DNA of 64,000 nucleotides from Marinobacter manganoxydans MnI7-9 (GTDB taxonomy: Bacteria; Pseudomonadota; Gammaproteobacteria; Pseudomonadales; Oleiphilaceae), in contig NZ_AGTR01000080.1 of NCBI RefSeq assembly GCF_000235625.1, positions 124,001-188,000 on the forward strand, written 5' to 3'. Positions 48,127-56,661 of this stretch are shown in pieces; position 1 is the stretch's first letter; each line of letters begins with the position of its first letter. Made by a program: the position numbers and the translations under genes. The notes beneath the pieces were generated by a model. The model was not told where the DNA came from, did not search any database, and saw only the letters and a program-made list of their open reading frames with translations.

Positions 48127-48166
48127 GCGGGATGGCCGAGGTCACAGCCGGCCATCCCGCTTTTTT
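48127..48166 (+). terminator. Strong terminator ending the catabolic operon
   Basis: GCGGGATGGCC (48127-48137) and GGCCATCCCGC (48150-48160) make a perfect 11-bp stem, followed by six T residues. It also marks the end of the convergent relaxase gene. Confidence 0.9.
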
Positions 48167-50030
48167 ATCCAATAGACGGTCCACGGTAATGTCCAATCTC
48201 CCATGATGCCCTTCCATCGCGGAGTGTCGCAGTAAGCTGTTGCCCCAATCGCAGCCCTATAACGGGTTTCCACGGCACCAGGCTGAATCCCTTACCATCA
48301 TCGAGCACGGCATAACGTCCACTGGCAAGCATGACACTGCGTCGGTAGATGCCGGATACGCGCTGCCCGTCCTCCACGGGCCGATGCTCCAACCCGGTGT
48401 CGGCGGCGATATCCTTAGCGGCCTGGGCCAACTCCCGGTTGCGCAGTGTCATCAACAGGTTGCGCGCCAGGATTACACGTTGGCCTTGCTTCTCGGCCAG
48501 CCCCTGCTCGATCAGGAAATCGGCACGCTGCTTCATGGCTTGTCTCACCTCACCGGCAAATCCGAAGTCACCTAGCCCTTGCCCACCGCTGATCAGTTGT
48601 TGATCCAGCCAAGTGGCACCGATCATACGGGCCTGTCGCTCAATCGGCAGGTGCGATTTCAGTTCCACGGCCACGCCTCCCAGGCGCTGTGCATCGTACT
48701 GGCGACCACGGTCGGGCAAATCGTCGGGCACCTTCCACAATCCTTCAGCCACACGCCCCACGATACCGGCACGACGCAGGGCTTCCAGGCGGCGGATGTG
48801 AGTCGCCACGACCTCCTGCGGATCGCGGCCAGCCTTTGCCTGGCCCTGAGCAACCGCCAGGTGATGGTCGGTGCGATACAGGCCATCGCTCGCCAGCGCG
48901 ACGATGGTGCGGTCGGCCGCGCGTATCTCAGCCGAGCCACGTACCTCCACCACCGATCCTGTGGGGTAGTTCGCCAGTTCGTCACGAGCGTTCAGCGCAA
49001 CGTAGTGGGCCTTGCCGTCGATACCGTCGATGACCAGATAACCCCGGTCACGCAGCTCGTCGGCCAGCCCTTTGGCGGTCACCCGGCCGATCACGGTACG
49101 CCCCTCCTGTCCCGGCTCGAACACCGCCAGCTCGCGCGGCTGACCGCCCATGGCGCGCTGCAGGGTACGGATGATGTCGCCCCGCTCGCCCAGGGCGCGC
49201 AAGGTCTTTTCCGCGTCCGCTTGGACGGCCCAGGTGCCGGGCTGTGTCTCGTCGGCCAGCCCCAGGCGCTGCAAGCGTTGCAGGCGGCCGATCAGCAGCA
49301 GGCGCTGGCGTTGCAGACGGGGCTCGTTGAGGCGTTCGACATGTATCTGGCCATCGTCACCAGCCTCACGTTTCAGCGTGTGATCCAGGCTCGTCCACCG
49401 ATCCTGCTCCACCTCGCGCTGCAGGGTCTGCTGGATCTCCAGCTCGGTGCGTGGCCCCAGCCATTCGGTGGCCAATTCCGCGGCCCGGTGGCGGAAGCCG
49501 TGGGCGATGTAATCGCCGGCGATGACGAGGTCCTTGCCGGTGTCGTCGCGCCCACGCAGGACGATATGGGTGTGCGGGTTATCGGTGTTCCAGTGATCCA
49601 CCGCCGCCCAGTCCAGCCGCGTGCCCAGATCGGCCTCCATGCGCCCCATCAGATGCCGGGTGTAGGTGCGCAGATCGTCCAGCTCGGCACCATCCTCTGG
49701 CGCGACGATAAAGCGGAAATGGTGCCGGTCGTCCTGGCAGCGCTCCCTGAATGCACCAAGGTCGGCCTCGTCCTCCTGCGGCCCATAAGCGCGGCCCGGT
49801 TCTCCGTCGCGGCCAGCGCCGTCGCGTTCGATGTAGCGCAGGTGCTTGGCCAGCGACCGCGGGCTGGCCTGGCGCTGGTTGACCAGCAAGGTCTTGATGG
49901 TCACCCGGCGCGAGAATGGCGTAAGGGAGGTGCCCGCGAAGCGCGCCGCCGTGTGCCCGCGCCCCAAGCGTGAACCGGGCCGCTGGCCAGCGTGTTGCCC
50001 CTTGCCACCGGCCAGCGCCGGGCGCCGCAC
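48165..50030 (-). pseudogene. VirD2-like relaxase with DUF3363, N-terminus missing
   Basis: About 621 codons of the Tn4371/IncP-type relaxase that nicks oriT and leads conjugative transfer. The motifs are intact: TIKTLLVNQRQASPRSLAKHL with Tyr in RYIERDG (near residue 66), and HWNTDNPHTHIVLRG (HxH metal motif, near 145). The DUF3363 C-terminal half follows to a normal end. It lacks the usual first few dozen residues: upstream of GTG 50030 homology stops at TGGAATCC (50047-50054), and an in-frame stop lies further up. A partly functional protein from GTG is conceivable. No other transfer genes remain. Confidence 0.78.
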
Positions 50031-50046
50031 AGCCGACTTGCCGCCG

Positions 50047-50054
50047 GGATTCCA
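50047..50054 (-). repeat. TGGAATCC, right bracket of the captured ICE fragment
   Basis: The minus-strand octamer follows the TGA stop of the array gene at 50056 (reading TGATTGGAATCC, the normal boundary form). On its other side the relaxase fragment begins immediately. Confidence 0.75.
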
Positions 50055-50055
50055 A

Positions 50056-50310
50056 TCAGGTTGCTTTAGATTTTCTATTGATAGCTATTACAGTTCCGAA
50101 CCAGATAGTCTGTTGGCATAGTGCAATCACTATCCATGGCATTGGGGGCTGAAAGCTGCCCCTGCTACCAAGTTCAGCACCCGCCCAAAGAGCCAACAGG
50201 CCCGCAATACTCACGATGGAGCCAGCAACAATAACAAAGCGTCTTTAGCCGGGGCGAAACGTTTTCCAACGCTCGATCGCTTTGGTAACAACTGCTTGTA
50301 ATCCCTTCAT
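50056..50310 (-). pseudogene. Small membrane-protein array gene with internal TAA
   Basis: From ATG 50310 the frame reads MKGLQAVVTKAIERWKTFRPG, then TAA (complement of 50245-50247). It then continues in the same frame for 62 codons with two clear hydrophobic helices (FVIVAGSIVSIAGLLALWAG and MPWIVIALCQQTIWFGTVI) to a TGA embedded in the boundary motif. The continuing coding signal argues that an 84-residue protein was interrupted by one nonsense change. Family unknown. Confidence 0.6.
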
Positions 50311-50334
50311 TTCACGATTTCCAATCCATAAATT

Positions 50335-50691
50335 TCAATAAAAAAGGCCTGGGCTCGTGATCCCTAAGACCAAAACAACAATCATGCACGGAAACCAAAC
50401 GTATCCGCAGTTCAAAAATGCACCCTGCTTGTGAAATGACCTCGGATGAAACTTGAAAATAAATACATTTTGAATACATGACAGAGCAATCCCCACGATC
50501 ACTACCCTAAAAAAAGCTAGAGCCAATCGCTTTCCATGCTCATCAATCCCAGAAAGATGATCCCCGACAAGCTCATTTCCGTAGGCAACAAAGAGCCCCA
50601 TAGCCATCAATGTCATGTAGAAATAGGAGACCTTGAGAGCGCTGCTCCAAAACCCCGTGTCTAAAAACGGTGTACTTACCTTCGTCTGCAT
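50335..50691 (-). CDS. Hypothetical three-helix membrane protein (array gene)
   Basis: A 118-aa protein with hydrophobic segments near residues 18-38, 55-75 and 85-110 (CMIVVLVLGITSPGLF). Start ATG 50691 is preferred because the boundary motif at 50699-50708 lies just before it. ATG 50712, overlapping the previous stop as ATGA, is an alternative. No family recognised. Confidence 0.55.
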   Translation of the reverse strand: MQTKVSTPFLDTGFWSSALKVSYFYMTLMAMGLFVAYGNELVGDHLSGIDEHGKRLALAFFRVVIVGIALSCIQNVFIFKFHPRSFHKQGAFLNCGYVWFPCMIVVLVLGITSPGLFY

Positions 50692-50708
50692 AATGCTTCG
50701 GTTTCCCA

Positions 50709-51002
50709 TCATTTGCCACAATCCGAACACAAGTGTATTTCCTGGTCGCCCTTGGTGAAGGTGTGGCGGTTAGAGCCCCGGCACAATGGGCACGACTCCA
50801 AGACTTGACACCCCGAGCGATTCAGCTTGGCCGTATATCCGTTTGTTCGCATGGCCATAAGAAATGGGGTTCGCTTCATGTCAGTGACAGCATCTGTGCG
50901 ATCAAACGCTGGAATCCCGGCATCCTTTTCCTGCGCGATTCTCTCCGAAAGCTGCTGTCGAGCAACCTCTATGTCCTCAGGTGTTGGTGATGCGTTTATC
51001 AT
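50709..51002 (-). CDS. Hypothetical zinc-ribbon protein (array gene)
   Basis: A 97-aa protein with a C-terminal zinc ribbon, SCPLCRGSNRH...LCSDCGK (two CxxC pairs, residues 70-97), after a helical N-terminus. It follows the integrase-like gene across a boundary motif whose TAG stop reads TAGGAATCCG. The function is unknown; nucleic-acid binding is plausible. Confidence 0.58.
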   Translation of the reverse strand: MINASPTPEDIEVARQQLSERIAQEKDAGIPAFDRTDAVTDMKRTPFLMAMRTNGYTAKLNRSGCQVLESCPLCRGSNRHTFTKGDQEIHLCSDCGK

Positions 51003-51013
51003 TCTTCGGATTC

Positions 51014-51679
51014 CTATTGTGACACCCGCACTCGGGCGTAAACGTCTTTGAACACCTTTTCCAGATCCTGGATCGCCGGGCGCGTCTTCCTGTCTATGGT
51101 CTCTTTCTGCTTGATGCCTGAGACACGCATCAGGTCTTTGTGGTGACAGCCCGCCTCATACATTGCCTTGACCCAGCTATCACGATACGTGGCTACCGTA
51201 GCGCCCTCTATGCCTGCCTTCTCAATGAAAGACTTTAGCTTGGCTGACATTGCCCTGGGCTGGTAGTCCGTCGATCCTTTCTTGCGAGGCGAGAGCTTAT
51301 AAGGTTCGCCACGATCATTCAGGAAAAAGGCGCTTTTCGGGTCTGACCCCCGGTACCAGGCCTGATTGCTCAAGCAAAGTTCCTCACTCACTCGCCAGTC
51401 CATATAGCCCTCGAAAAAGGGCAATACATGATCTTCAGTGTGAAGCTCCCGAGCCTCGCCGTTATAGGCTGTGCTGTCCGGCAGGGTCCAGATCCGGAAG
51501 AAATCGCCGGACTGGTCCATCACATCCTCAAGACGGAGCAAGCTGGCCTCGGAAGGCGTAAGTCCCCAGTAAAGCGCCCCCATGATCAAAGCGGCGTTTC
51601 GCTTGCCGAAAGGCGGTGCTGAATTCATGTCGATGAGGCGTTGCACATCGCTCTCGCTAAACAGTCTCTCAATGGACAT
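51014..51679 (-). CDS. Degenerate tyrosine-recombinase-fold protein heading the array
   Basis: A 221-aa catalytic-domain-only integrase homologue. The fold is recognisable from RNAALIMGALYWGLTPSEASLLRLEDV (residues 27-53) and ATYRDSWVKAMYEAG near 160. However, the first catalytic Arg is replaced (GLTPSEA), the HxxR box reads YRDS, the following box is SGIK, and no terminal Tyr follows. It thus looks catalytically dead but DNA-binding. It is the first gene inside the right Tn7-type end, the place of tnsA in Tn7. It may be a target selector or a partner of an active recombinase. Confidence 0.65.
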   Translation of the reverse strand: MSIERLFSESDVQRLIDMNSAPPFGKRNAALIMGALYWGLTPSEASLLRLEDVMDQSGDFFRIWTLPDSTAYNGEARELHTEDHVLPFFEGYMDWRVSEELCLSNQAWYRGSDPKSAFFLNDRGEPYKLSPRKKGSTDYQPRAMSAKLKSFIEKAGIEGATVATYRDSWVKAMYEAGCHHKDLMRVSGIKQKETIDRKTRPAIQDLEKVFKDVYARVRVSQ

Positions 51680-51884
51680 TCATGTTGCTCAAATCAGGTT
51701 ATATCCGAGTATGTGACATACGATAGCACGGACACCCTATGTGTGCAATACGGCTTATATGCTGTTTTGTGACATTGTAAGAGAGTGATTCTGAAGAAAT
51801 CGAACCCGAGGCGCAGGCCGACACTCACCTCATGGGAATGTTGGGGTACGTCACCGGCTACTGTGCGTATCCCCAGCGGAATGA

Positions 51885-51930
51885 GTTACCAACTTTATTA
51901 CCTTGTTACCGACTTTATTACCAGACCACA
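51885..51930. repeat. Right end of the Tn7-type element with two abutting repeats
   Basis: Plus-strand GTTACCAACTTTATT (51885-51899) and GTTACCGACTTTATT (51905-51919) are inverted copies of the left-end motif, 20 bp apart. The terminus reads ...CCACA at 51930, the complement of TGTGG. Confidence 0.83.
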
Positions 51931-51935
51931 AGTAC
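51931..51935. repeat. Target-site duplication AGTAC, right copy
   Basis: It directly follows the CCACA terminus and equals 34872-34876. Removing the element restores a simple intergenic sequence between the channel gene and the mbcA-like gene. Confidence 0.85.
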
Positions 51936-52085
51936 CGCTCATTGTCAGAAAAATCCGGCTCTAATTGCTGCTTCAGACGACCCGAAACAGCGTGTTTTCG
52001 GACTGGGACCGCACTTAAAAATGTGCACATATGGGCAAATCTTTTCTAAAATGTTTATACGAAGTCATATGAGGGTACTTTCGCA

Positions 52086-52493
52086 ATGGCCCAACAGAAC
52101 GAGAGACAACCCGAAACCTCCGATGCCGAGGCTCTGCGCGGGCATGTTGCCCTCAAAGGCTTCTTCAACATCTGCCATGAGTGGGGTTGCTCCCAAGAAG
52201 AGATGATGCAAATGCTCGGCGGTATCTCCCGGACCACGCTTTCCAAGTACCAGAAGCTCCCCCACATCAAGCTCTCTCGGGACACGCTGGAGCGCATCAG
52301 CTACATCATGGGGATCTACAAGTCACTGAGAGTGATGTACCCATCGGCGGAGCGTGCCAATCGCCGGGTTCGGCTGCCAACCAGTGAAGTCCCTTTCTCT
52401 GGGTCATCCGCCCTGGACTTCATGGCCCGGGGTTCGATGAAGCATCTGATGCAGGCCAGACGTTACTTCGATGCGAAACGGGGTTGGACGTGA
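52086..52493 (+). CDS. MbcA/ParS/Xre antitoxin family protein
   Basis: A 135-aa antitoxin: N-terminal Xre-like region (EEMMQMLGGISRTTLSKYQ) and a C-terminal toxin-binding domain (ERISYIMGIYKSLRVMYPSAERAN and SSALDFMARGSMKHLMQARRYFDAKRG), as in MbcA/Xre antitoxins of RES toxins. Its stop overlaps the GTG of the toxin as GTGA, the standard operon form. The toxin is destroyed (next entry), so this antitoxin is an orphan. Confidence 0.87.
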   Translation: MAQQNERQPETSDAEALRGHVALKGFFNICHEWGCSQEEMMQMLGGISRTTLSKYQKLPHIKLSRDTLERISYIMGIYKSLRVMYPSAERANRRVRLPTSEVPFSGSSALDFMARGSMKHLMQARRYFDAKRGWT

Positions 52494-52597
52494 GGCCTAC
52501 ACCGTAACTGGTCCTTCCCGAGTAGCGGGCACACCACATCACCTCCTGTCATTTCCCACCGATCGACCTCTTTGAGCGGATCTACGACACGCCGGAG
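52490..52597 (+). pseudogene. RES-domain toxin remnant
   Basis: From GTG 52490 the frame starts VRPTP, hits TAA at once and a TAG later, but still reads HFPPIDLFERIYDTPE, the characteristic N-terminal segment of RES toxins (NAD-degrading enzymes). At the ACGCCGGAGG codons it runs into tRNA-Arg sequence. About 85% of the toxin is gone. Confidence 0.72.
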
Positions 52598-52634
52598 GCG
52601 AAGGTCTCAGGTTCGAATCCTGACGGGCGGGCCA
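52592..52634 (+). other. 3' half of a tRNA-Arg(CCG), probable attachment-site remnant
   Basis: The sequence begins at the anticodon (CCGGA loop end), continues with an anticodon-stem half, AAGGTC, a perfect T-arm (TCAGG, TTCGAAT, CCTGA), acceptor strand CGGGCGG, discriminator G and CCA. It matches tRNA-Arg(CCG) as in E. coli. The 5' half is absent: RES-toxin sequence precedes it. This is what integration into a tRNA 3' end leaves behind at one border of an island. It is not a functional tRNA. Confidence 0.78.
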
Positions 52635-52635
52635 T

Positions 52636-52658
52636 TAACTCGGCAAATCAGCGAGTTA
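52636..52658. terminator. Hairpin after the tRNA remnant
   Basis: TAACTCG and CGAGTTA form a 7-bp stem two bases after CCA, without a T-run. It is placed where a tRNA terminator would be. Confidence 0.4.
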
Positions 52659-53103
52659 TCATCATAATAACCCCCTAGCCTAAATCACTCTCAGCTGAGC
52701 AATTTGAAAACCTCCTATGCCATCAGTGACCCTTGCACAGCAAGATTAAAAATAGGAATTTTTCTCGATTATTGCGCCTGTGCCCAAATGGCGCCTTGGC
52801 AGTGCCCAGTCATTGTAGGCGGATACATCACCACCCATTAACGTGATCTTTGGACAGTTTCCGGCCCACCATCTCTGTGGCACACCTACCCTGCTATATT
52901 TGAGCAAACAAAATCGATCAGTAATTTTAGGTTTGGTCGCAAAGCGAACATTCAGATTTTTGGAATCTGCACGCAACATATGAGGCCGTCCAGCAATAGA
53001 TCCGGGCCGAACGATACCACTGAAACGACCGGCTGAAATGTTTCTGGCCGGTCGGCTTCAGTTTACGGGAGCAACCACCCGACAGATACGAAGAGCAAGA
53101 TCC
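52659..53103. other. 445-bp region without a supported gene
   Basis: A 77-codon frame (52746-52979, minus) has no recognisable family and no ribosome site. I see no promoter or repeat that stands out. It may be decayed DNA at the island border. Confidence 0.4.
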
Positions 53104-53646
53104 TCACAGGTAATCCCGGGTGGACTGGACACTCGCATAGGCAAACCCAAGAGCCGCCATAGCCGTGGCATGAACCTGTGCCGCCGGCACCTTCACGCCG
53201 TTGAACTCCAGGTCCATCGTGGCGCAAGCATCTTCCAGCACAGTGACCTTGTAGCCAAAATCTGAAGCGGCTCGGCTGGTGGCTTCGATGCACATGTGAC
53301 TCATGGCACCGATCACAACCACTTCCTCAATGTCGCTGGCATCCAGCAGCTCTTTCAGGTTGGTTTTCAGGAATGAGTTGGGATAATTCTTCAGAATCAC
53401 CGGCTCATCACCTTTTGGTGCCACGGATTCGTGGATGTTGATGCCGTTTGTACCCGGGGTGAATACAGGCGCATCCGGGTCCGGAAACTCATGGTGAACA
53501 TGCACCAGCAGGTCTTTGTTCTGACGCGCTGTATCTATCACCTGGGCAGCCTTGGCGGCTGCCTGTTCAATGTTCACCAGAGGCAGTTTGCCGGAGGCAA
53601 AGTACTCATTCTGGATATCGACAACAATAACGGCTCGCTTGCTCAT
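53104..53646 (-). CDS. Isochorismatase-family cysteine hydrolase
   Basis: A 180-aa alpha/beta hydrolase of the isochorismatase/nicotinamidase-like superfamily. Catalytic residues: Asp in VVDIQNEYF (residue 9-10), the Lys in ILKNYPNSF (near 87) and nucleophile Cys in GAMSHMCIEATSR (near 119). ATG 53646, after AGGAACAG, is chosen; longer frames cover the neighbouring gene. It lies 43 bp downstream of the metallo-hydrolase gene, so one operon, divergent from a GlxA-type regulator. Confidence 0.88.
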   Translation of the reverse strand: MSKRAVIVVDIQNEYFASGKLPLVNIEQAAAKAAQVIDTARQNKDLLVHVHHEFPDPDAPVFTPGTNGINIHESVAPKGDEPVILKNYPNSFLKTNLKELLDASDIEEVVVIGAMSHMCIEATSRAASDFGYKVTVLEDACATMDLEFNGVKVPAAQVHATAMAALGFAYASVQSTRDYL

Positions 53647-53689
53647 TTGACTGTTCCTCATTGGATCATTTGTTTCAGGGGTGTTCTGG

Positions 53690-54568
53690 TCAGAAAGAAA
53701 GAATCTCACCATCCGCCGGGATCAATACCCGCTCATCAATCCCCTCGTTCTCCACGAACTCTGCCAGCTCTTCACGGCTCAGGGTCATATGGTTCACCGC
53801 ATCCATGTGCACGGCGACAATGTCCGCATCTGGTAAAGCTCGGTGCACTCGCAGGGTATCTTCTTTGCCCATGATGATCGAGTCGCCCTCAAAGCCTGTC
53901 AGTTCCGCCGCCCCGGCATTCAACACAACAACGTCCGGCTGAAAGCGCTCCAATGACTGAACCACTTCATCACGCCACACGGTATCGCCTACCACGTAAG
54001 TGGTTTCCTGCCCCTCGGCTTCAAAAACCACACCCATGATTTCACCGAGCGCCTTGGCCAGCTCGGGAATGGCATAAAGGGTATTGGAGCCGTGTTGGCC
54101 GCCGGTTTTATGGAGTATCACGCCGCCGAATTCAGCCTCGCCATCCAGAATACGCACATCCTTGAAGCCTTGTGAGCGGATCAGCTCGGCATCCGCCCCG
54201 TTCTGCACAAACAGGGGAATGTTCTTCGGCAACAGCTTCTGGGCGGCATCGTCCCAGTGGTCCAGGTGGGTATGGGTAACGATCACCGCATCGGTACCCT
54301 CAATCACATCCTCAGCGGCCATGGGCAAGCCCACCAAAGGATTACGCAGCTCACTGCGGTAAGTGTCCGGAAAGCCCGGGTAAGCTCCTTGTTCGGCCAG
54401 CATAGGATCAATCAGAAAGGTGGTCTCTCCGTATGTAACCTTGATGGTGGCATTGCGGATTTGCTGTATCTGGTGGCTGGGTTCCCGGGTATACGATTCG
54501 GCGAAAGCAGCGCCAGTAAAAACAGTCGAAGCAAGCATCAGGGCGCCAGCGAAAGTTTTGATCAACAT
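53690..54568 (-). CDS. Exported metallo-beta-lactamase-fold hydrolase
   Basis: A 292-aa protein with a signal peptide (ending GAAFAES) and a metal-site motif THTHLDHWD near residue 98, then GGQHGSNT near 155 and VVGDTVW near 190. It matches the UlaG/RomA-like MBL-fold group. It is divergent from the GlxA-type regulator at 54692. Substrate unknown. Confidence 0.85.
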   Translation of the reverse strand: MLIKTFAGALMLASTVFTGAAFAESYTREPSHQIQQIRNATIKVTYGETTFLIDPMLAEQGAYPGFPDTYRSELRNPLVGLPMAAEDVIEGTDAVIVTHTHLDHWDDAAQKLLPKNIPLFVQNGADAELIRSQGFKDVRILDGEAEFGGVILHKTGGQHGSNTLYAIPELAKALGEIMGVVFEAEGQETTYVVGDTVWRDEVVQSLERFQPDVVVLNAGAAELTGFEGDSIIMGKEDTLRVHRALPDADIVAVHMDAVNHMTLSREELAEFVENEGIDERVLIPADGEILSF

Positions 54569-54691
54569 GGTATTTATCCTCCAACAGGGTGTTCGTTGAT
54601 GGAGTATGTCTACGGAGATGTGATCACCACCAATATTGACCTGAAAGACAATGATCGAAAGAATCAGGCCAAGCAGTTATCATCGGGTTAA

Positions 54692-55666
54692 ATGAACCAC
54701 AGGAGTGACACCGTGGCGCTACCGAAAGTCGGGCTTATCCTTCACCCACAATTCAGCCCCTTCCATTTCTCTGTTCCTTACATGGTGTTCAGTATTGCCT
54801 TGCCCGACGGCCCCTTGTTCGAGTTGCTGATTATCACCCCAGACGGCAAGCCCCTCACATCCGAACGGGCCATGACCGTTCAGCCAGATGGCGGGCTGGA
54901 ATTATTGGATGCGGTTGATATTGCGGTAGTACCCGGCTGGCACGATCTGAGCGAAGCCCCACCGCCGCAATTGGCGGAGGCTCTCACCCGCTGCCATGAA
55001 CGGGGCGCACATGTGGTAGGCCTTTGCTACGGCACCTATGCGCTGGCCTATGCGGGTTTGCTGGATAACAAGAGAGCCTCGACCCACTGGCTGGCAGAAC
55101 AGGACTTCCTCAATAGGTTTCCACAGGTGAATCTGGATACCAACGCCCTCTATGTGAAGGATGACCGGCTGGTCACGTCCGCTGGCACAGCGGCGGGGCT
55201 GGATTGCTGCCTGTTTCTGGTGCGGGAGTATTACGGTGCCAGGACCGCCAATACCCTTGCCCGCCTGATGGTTGTTCCGCCGCACCGGGAAGGTGGCCAG
55301 GCTCAGTTCATTGAGCAGCCGGTCGCGATTTCCACTCAGGATGCGCATATCAACCGACTACTTGACTATCTGCGGGAACATCTGGCCGAAACACACACAA
55401 TCGATGAACTGGCCGCCCGCACCGCCATGAGCCGGCGCACCTTCACCCGCCATTTCCAGAGAGCCACCGGCATGACGGTAGTGGAGTGGTTGGTGAGTGA
55501 ACGACTTCGGCGAGGACGGGAACTGCTGGAGACCACATCGCTGTCTGTGGAAGCCATCTCGGAAAGAATCGGCTTCCACACAGCAACGTCATTCCGGCAG
55601 CATTTCAAGCAACGTCACCACGTAAGCCCTCGTGACTGGCGCAGGACCTTTGGAGATGTGGCCTGA
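54692..55666 (+). CDS. GlxA family regulator (DJ-1/PfpI domain plus AraC helix-turn-helix)
   Basis: A 324-aa regulator. N-terminal DJ-1/PfpI-like domain with the nucleophile-position Cys in HVVGLCYGTYALAYAG (near residue 113), and a C-terminal AraC domain with two helix-turn-helices (TIDELAARTAMSRRTFTRHF near 235 and SVEAISERIGFHTATSFRQHF near 283). It likely activates the divergent MBL/isochorismatase pair. The ATG at 54692 has no strong ribosome site, but the domain starts at once. Confidence 0.87.
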   Translation: MNHRSDTVALPKVGLILHPQFSPFHFSVPYMVFSIALPDGPLFELLIITPDGKPLTSERAMTVQPDGGLELLDAVDIAVVPGWHDLSEAPPPQLAEALTRCHERGAHVVGLCYGTYALAYAGLLDNKRASTHWLAEQDFLNRFPQVNLDTNALYVKDDRLVTSAGTAAGLDCCLFLVREYYGARTANTLARLMVVPPHREGGQAQFIEQPVAISTQDAHINRLLDYLREHLAETHTIDELAARTAMSRRTFTRHFQRATGMTVVEWLVSERLRRGRELLETTSLSVEAISERIGFHTATSFRQHFKQRHHVSPRDWRRTFGDVA

Positions 55667-55739
55667 TAATCCAGCCACCAGTTCAGCGGGCAGGTAACAG
55701 GAGTACTGCGGGAAAGCCCGAAATACCGGTTCGGCTAGT

Positions 55740-56050
55740 CGAAGTGGGTGCCACAATCTCTGGAATGGCTGACGGATAATGGCAACTGCTACATTGCCAA
55801 AGAAACGCGAGTCTTCGCATCCGCTCTGGGTTTTGTGGTGTATATCACACCCGCGCGAAGCCCTCATAGTAACGGCATAGCGGAGGCTTTTGTGAAGACG
55901 TTTAAGCGGGGCGATGTATACTGTACGACCTTCCTGATCCAGCCACTGTGATGGCCAGATTGCCGAAATGGATCTGAGACTATAATCGCAGCCACCCGCA
56001 CAAGAGTCTGAAATGCCACCGGGGAATACCGGGCTGAACTGGCAAGATGG
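55740..56050 (+). pseudogene. IS3-family transposase (OrfB) remnant
   Basis: The translation [18 protein letters not shown] followed by [20 protein letters not shown] is the DDE-domain core of IS3-group transposases. The continuing region (LPKWI, DYNRSHPHKSLKCH) has stop codons. Only the last third of the gene remains. AATTGTCGCC occurs twice near 56132-56158, possibly the edge of another IS. Confidence 0.8.
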
Positions 56051-56186
56051 TGCTCAGTTTAGTTGGGGCAACTACAGGCATCAGTATTATCGACCTTGTT
56101 AAAATCAGAAGGCTGGCTGCCAAGAGAATTGTCGCCAACTGGTCATCCTAATTGTCGCCGAACATCCCCCCGGCAATCGAGGGGGG

Positions 56187-56216
56187 GCTGCGTAGGGCCG
56201 TGTGGCCCTACGCAGC
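56187..56216. terminator. Perfect 13-bp hairpin downstream of the quinol monooxygenase-like gene
   Basis: GCTGCGTAGGGCC and GGCCCTACGCAGC flank a GTGT loop. It lies 29 bp after the stop of the minus-strand gene at 56245. There is no clear T-run, so it could be a terminator or a structural repeat of the adjacent IS scar. Confidence 0.55.
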
Positions 56217-56244
56217 GTGACCTGATTGAGTCAAGGCCGGGTTG

Positions 56245-56547
56245 TCATGCAGGCAGTTTGGCTGCAAGCAGTTCGACCTTCTCGATATTGGGCGGAGAAC
56301 TGAGCAAGGTCTCGGCGTTGGCCATCAAGGCCTCGGCGATCTGGCCGTTCAGATGTGCTTGGCGACCTGCCTCATCGGCAAAGGCATCGAACACACCGAA
56401 CGTCGAAGGGCCAAACTTCAATGCGAACCAGGCAGTGGTGCCGGACTCGGCGTTGGCGAGCGGCAGTGCGCTGGCCAGGAAGTCGGCAAGCGCAGCCTCC
56501 TGGCCGGGTTTGGCTTCGAGGCGAACAAACAGGGCGAGCTTGGTCAT
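56245..56547 (-). CDS. Antibiotic biosynthesis monooxygenase (ABM) domain / putative quinol monooxygenase
   Basis: A 100-aa single ABM-fold protein: LALFVRLEAKPGQEAALADFL at the N-terminus and FGVFDAFADEAGRQAHLNGQIAEAL in the middle. YgiN-like members oxidise quinols or act on polyketides without cofactor. It is divergent from a GlxA-type regulator that probably controls it. Confidence 0.85.
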   Translation of the reverse strand: MTKLALFVRLEAKPGQEAALADFLASALPLANAESGTTAWFALKFGPSTFGVFDAFADEAGRQAHLNGQIAEALMANAETLLSSPPNIEKVELLAAKLPA

Positions 56548-56661
56548 ACTGTAATCCTTTGGGTAAATGGGTTAGGTGAATGGATCAACGAGCCTGAAGT
56601 CTAAGTCGTCATGACAGCCATCTCTATAGACAATAATGACAACTTTGATATCATTCTTGCC

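Larger units (their letters stand above)
51680..52085. other. Leader region holding the right Tn7-type end
   Basis: This 406-bp gap contains, from left to right, the probable promoter of the array (minus strand, AT-rich 51700-51780), the packed repeats of the right end (51885-51930), the AGTAC duplication and the promoter region of the mbcA-like gene. A short open frame at 51832-52206 crosses the transposon end and is not credible. Confidence 0.55.

Noticed and set aside
52592-52634. A complete tRNA-Arg gene
   Set aside because: No D-arm, 5' acceptor strand or 5' anticodon-stem half precedes it; RES-toxin codons do.
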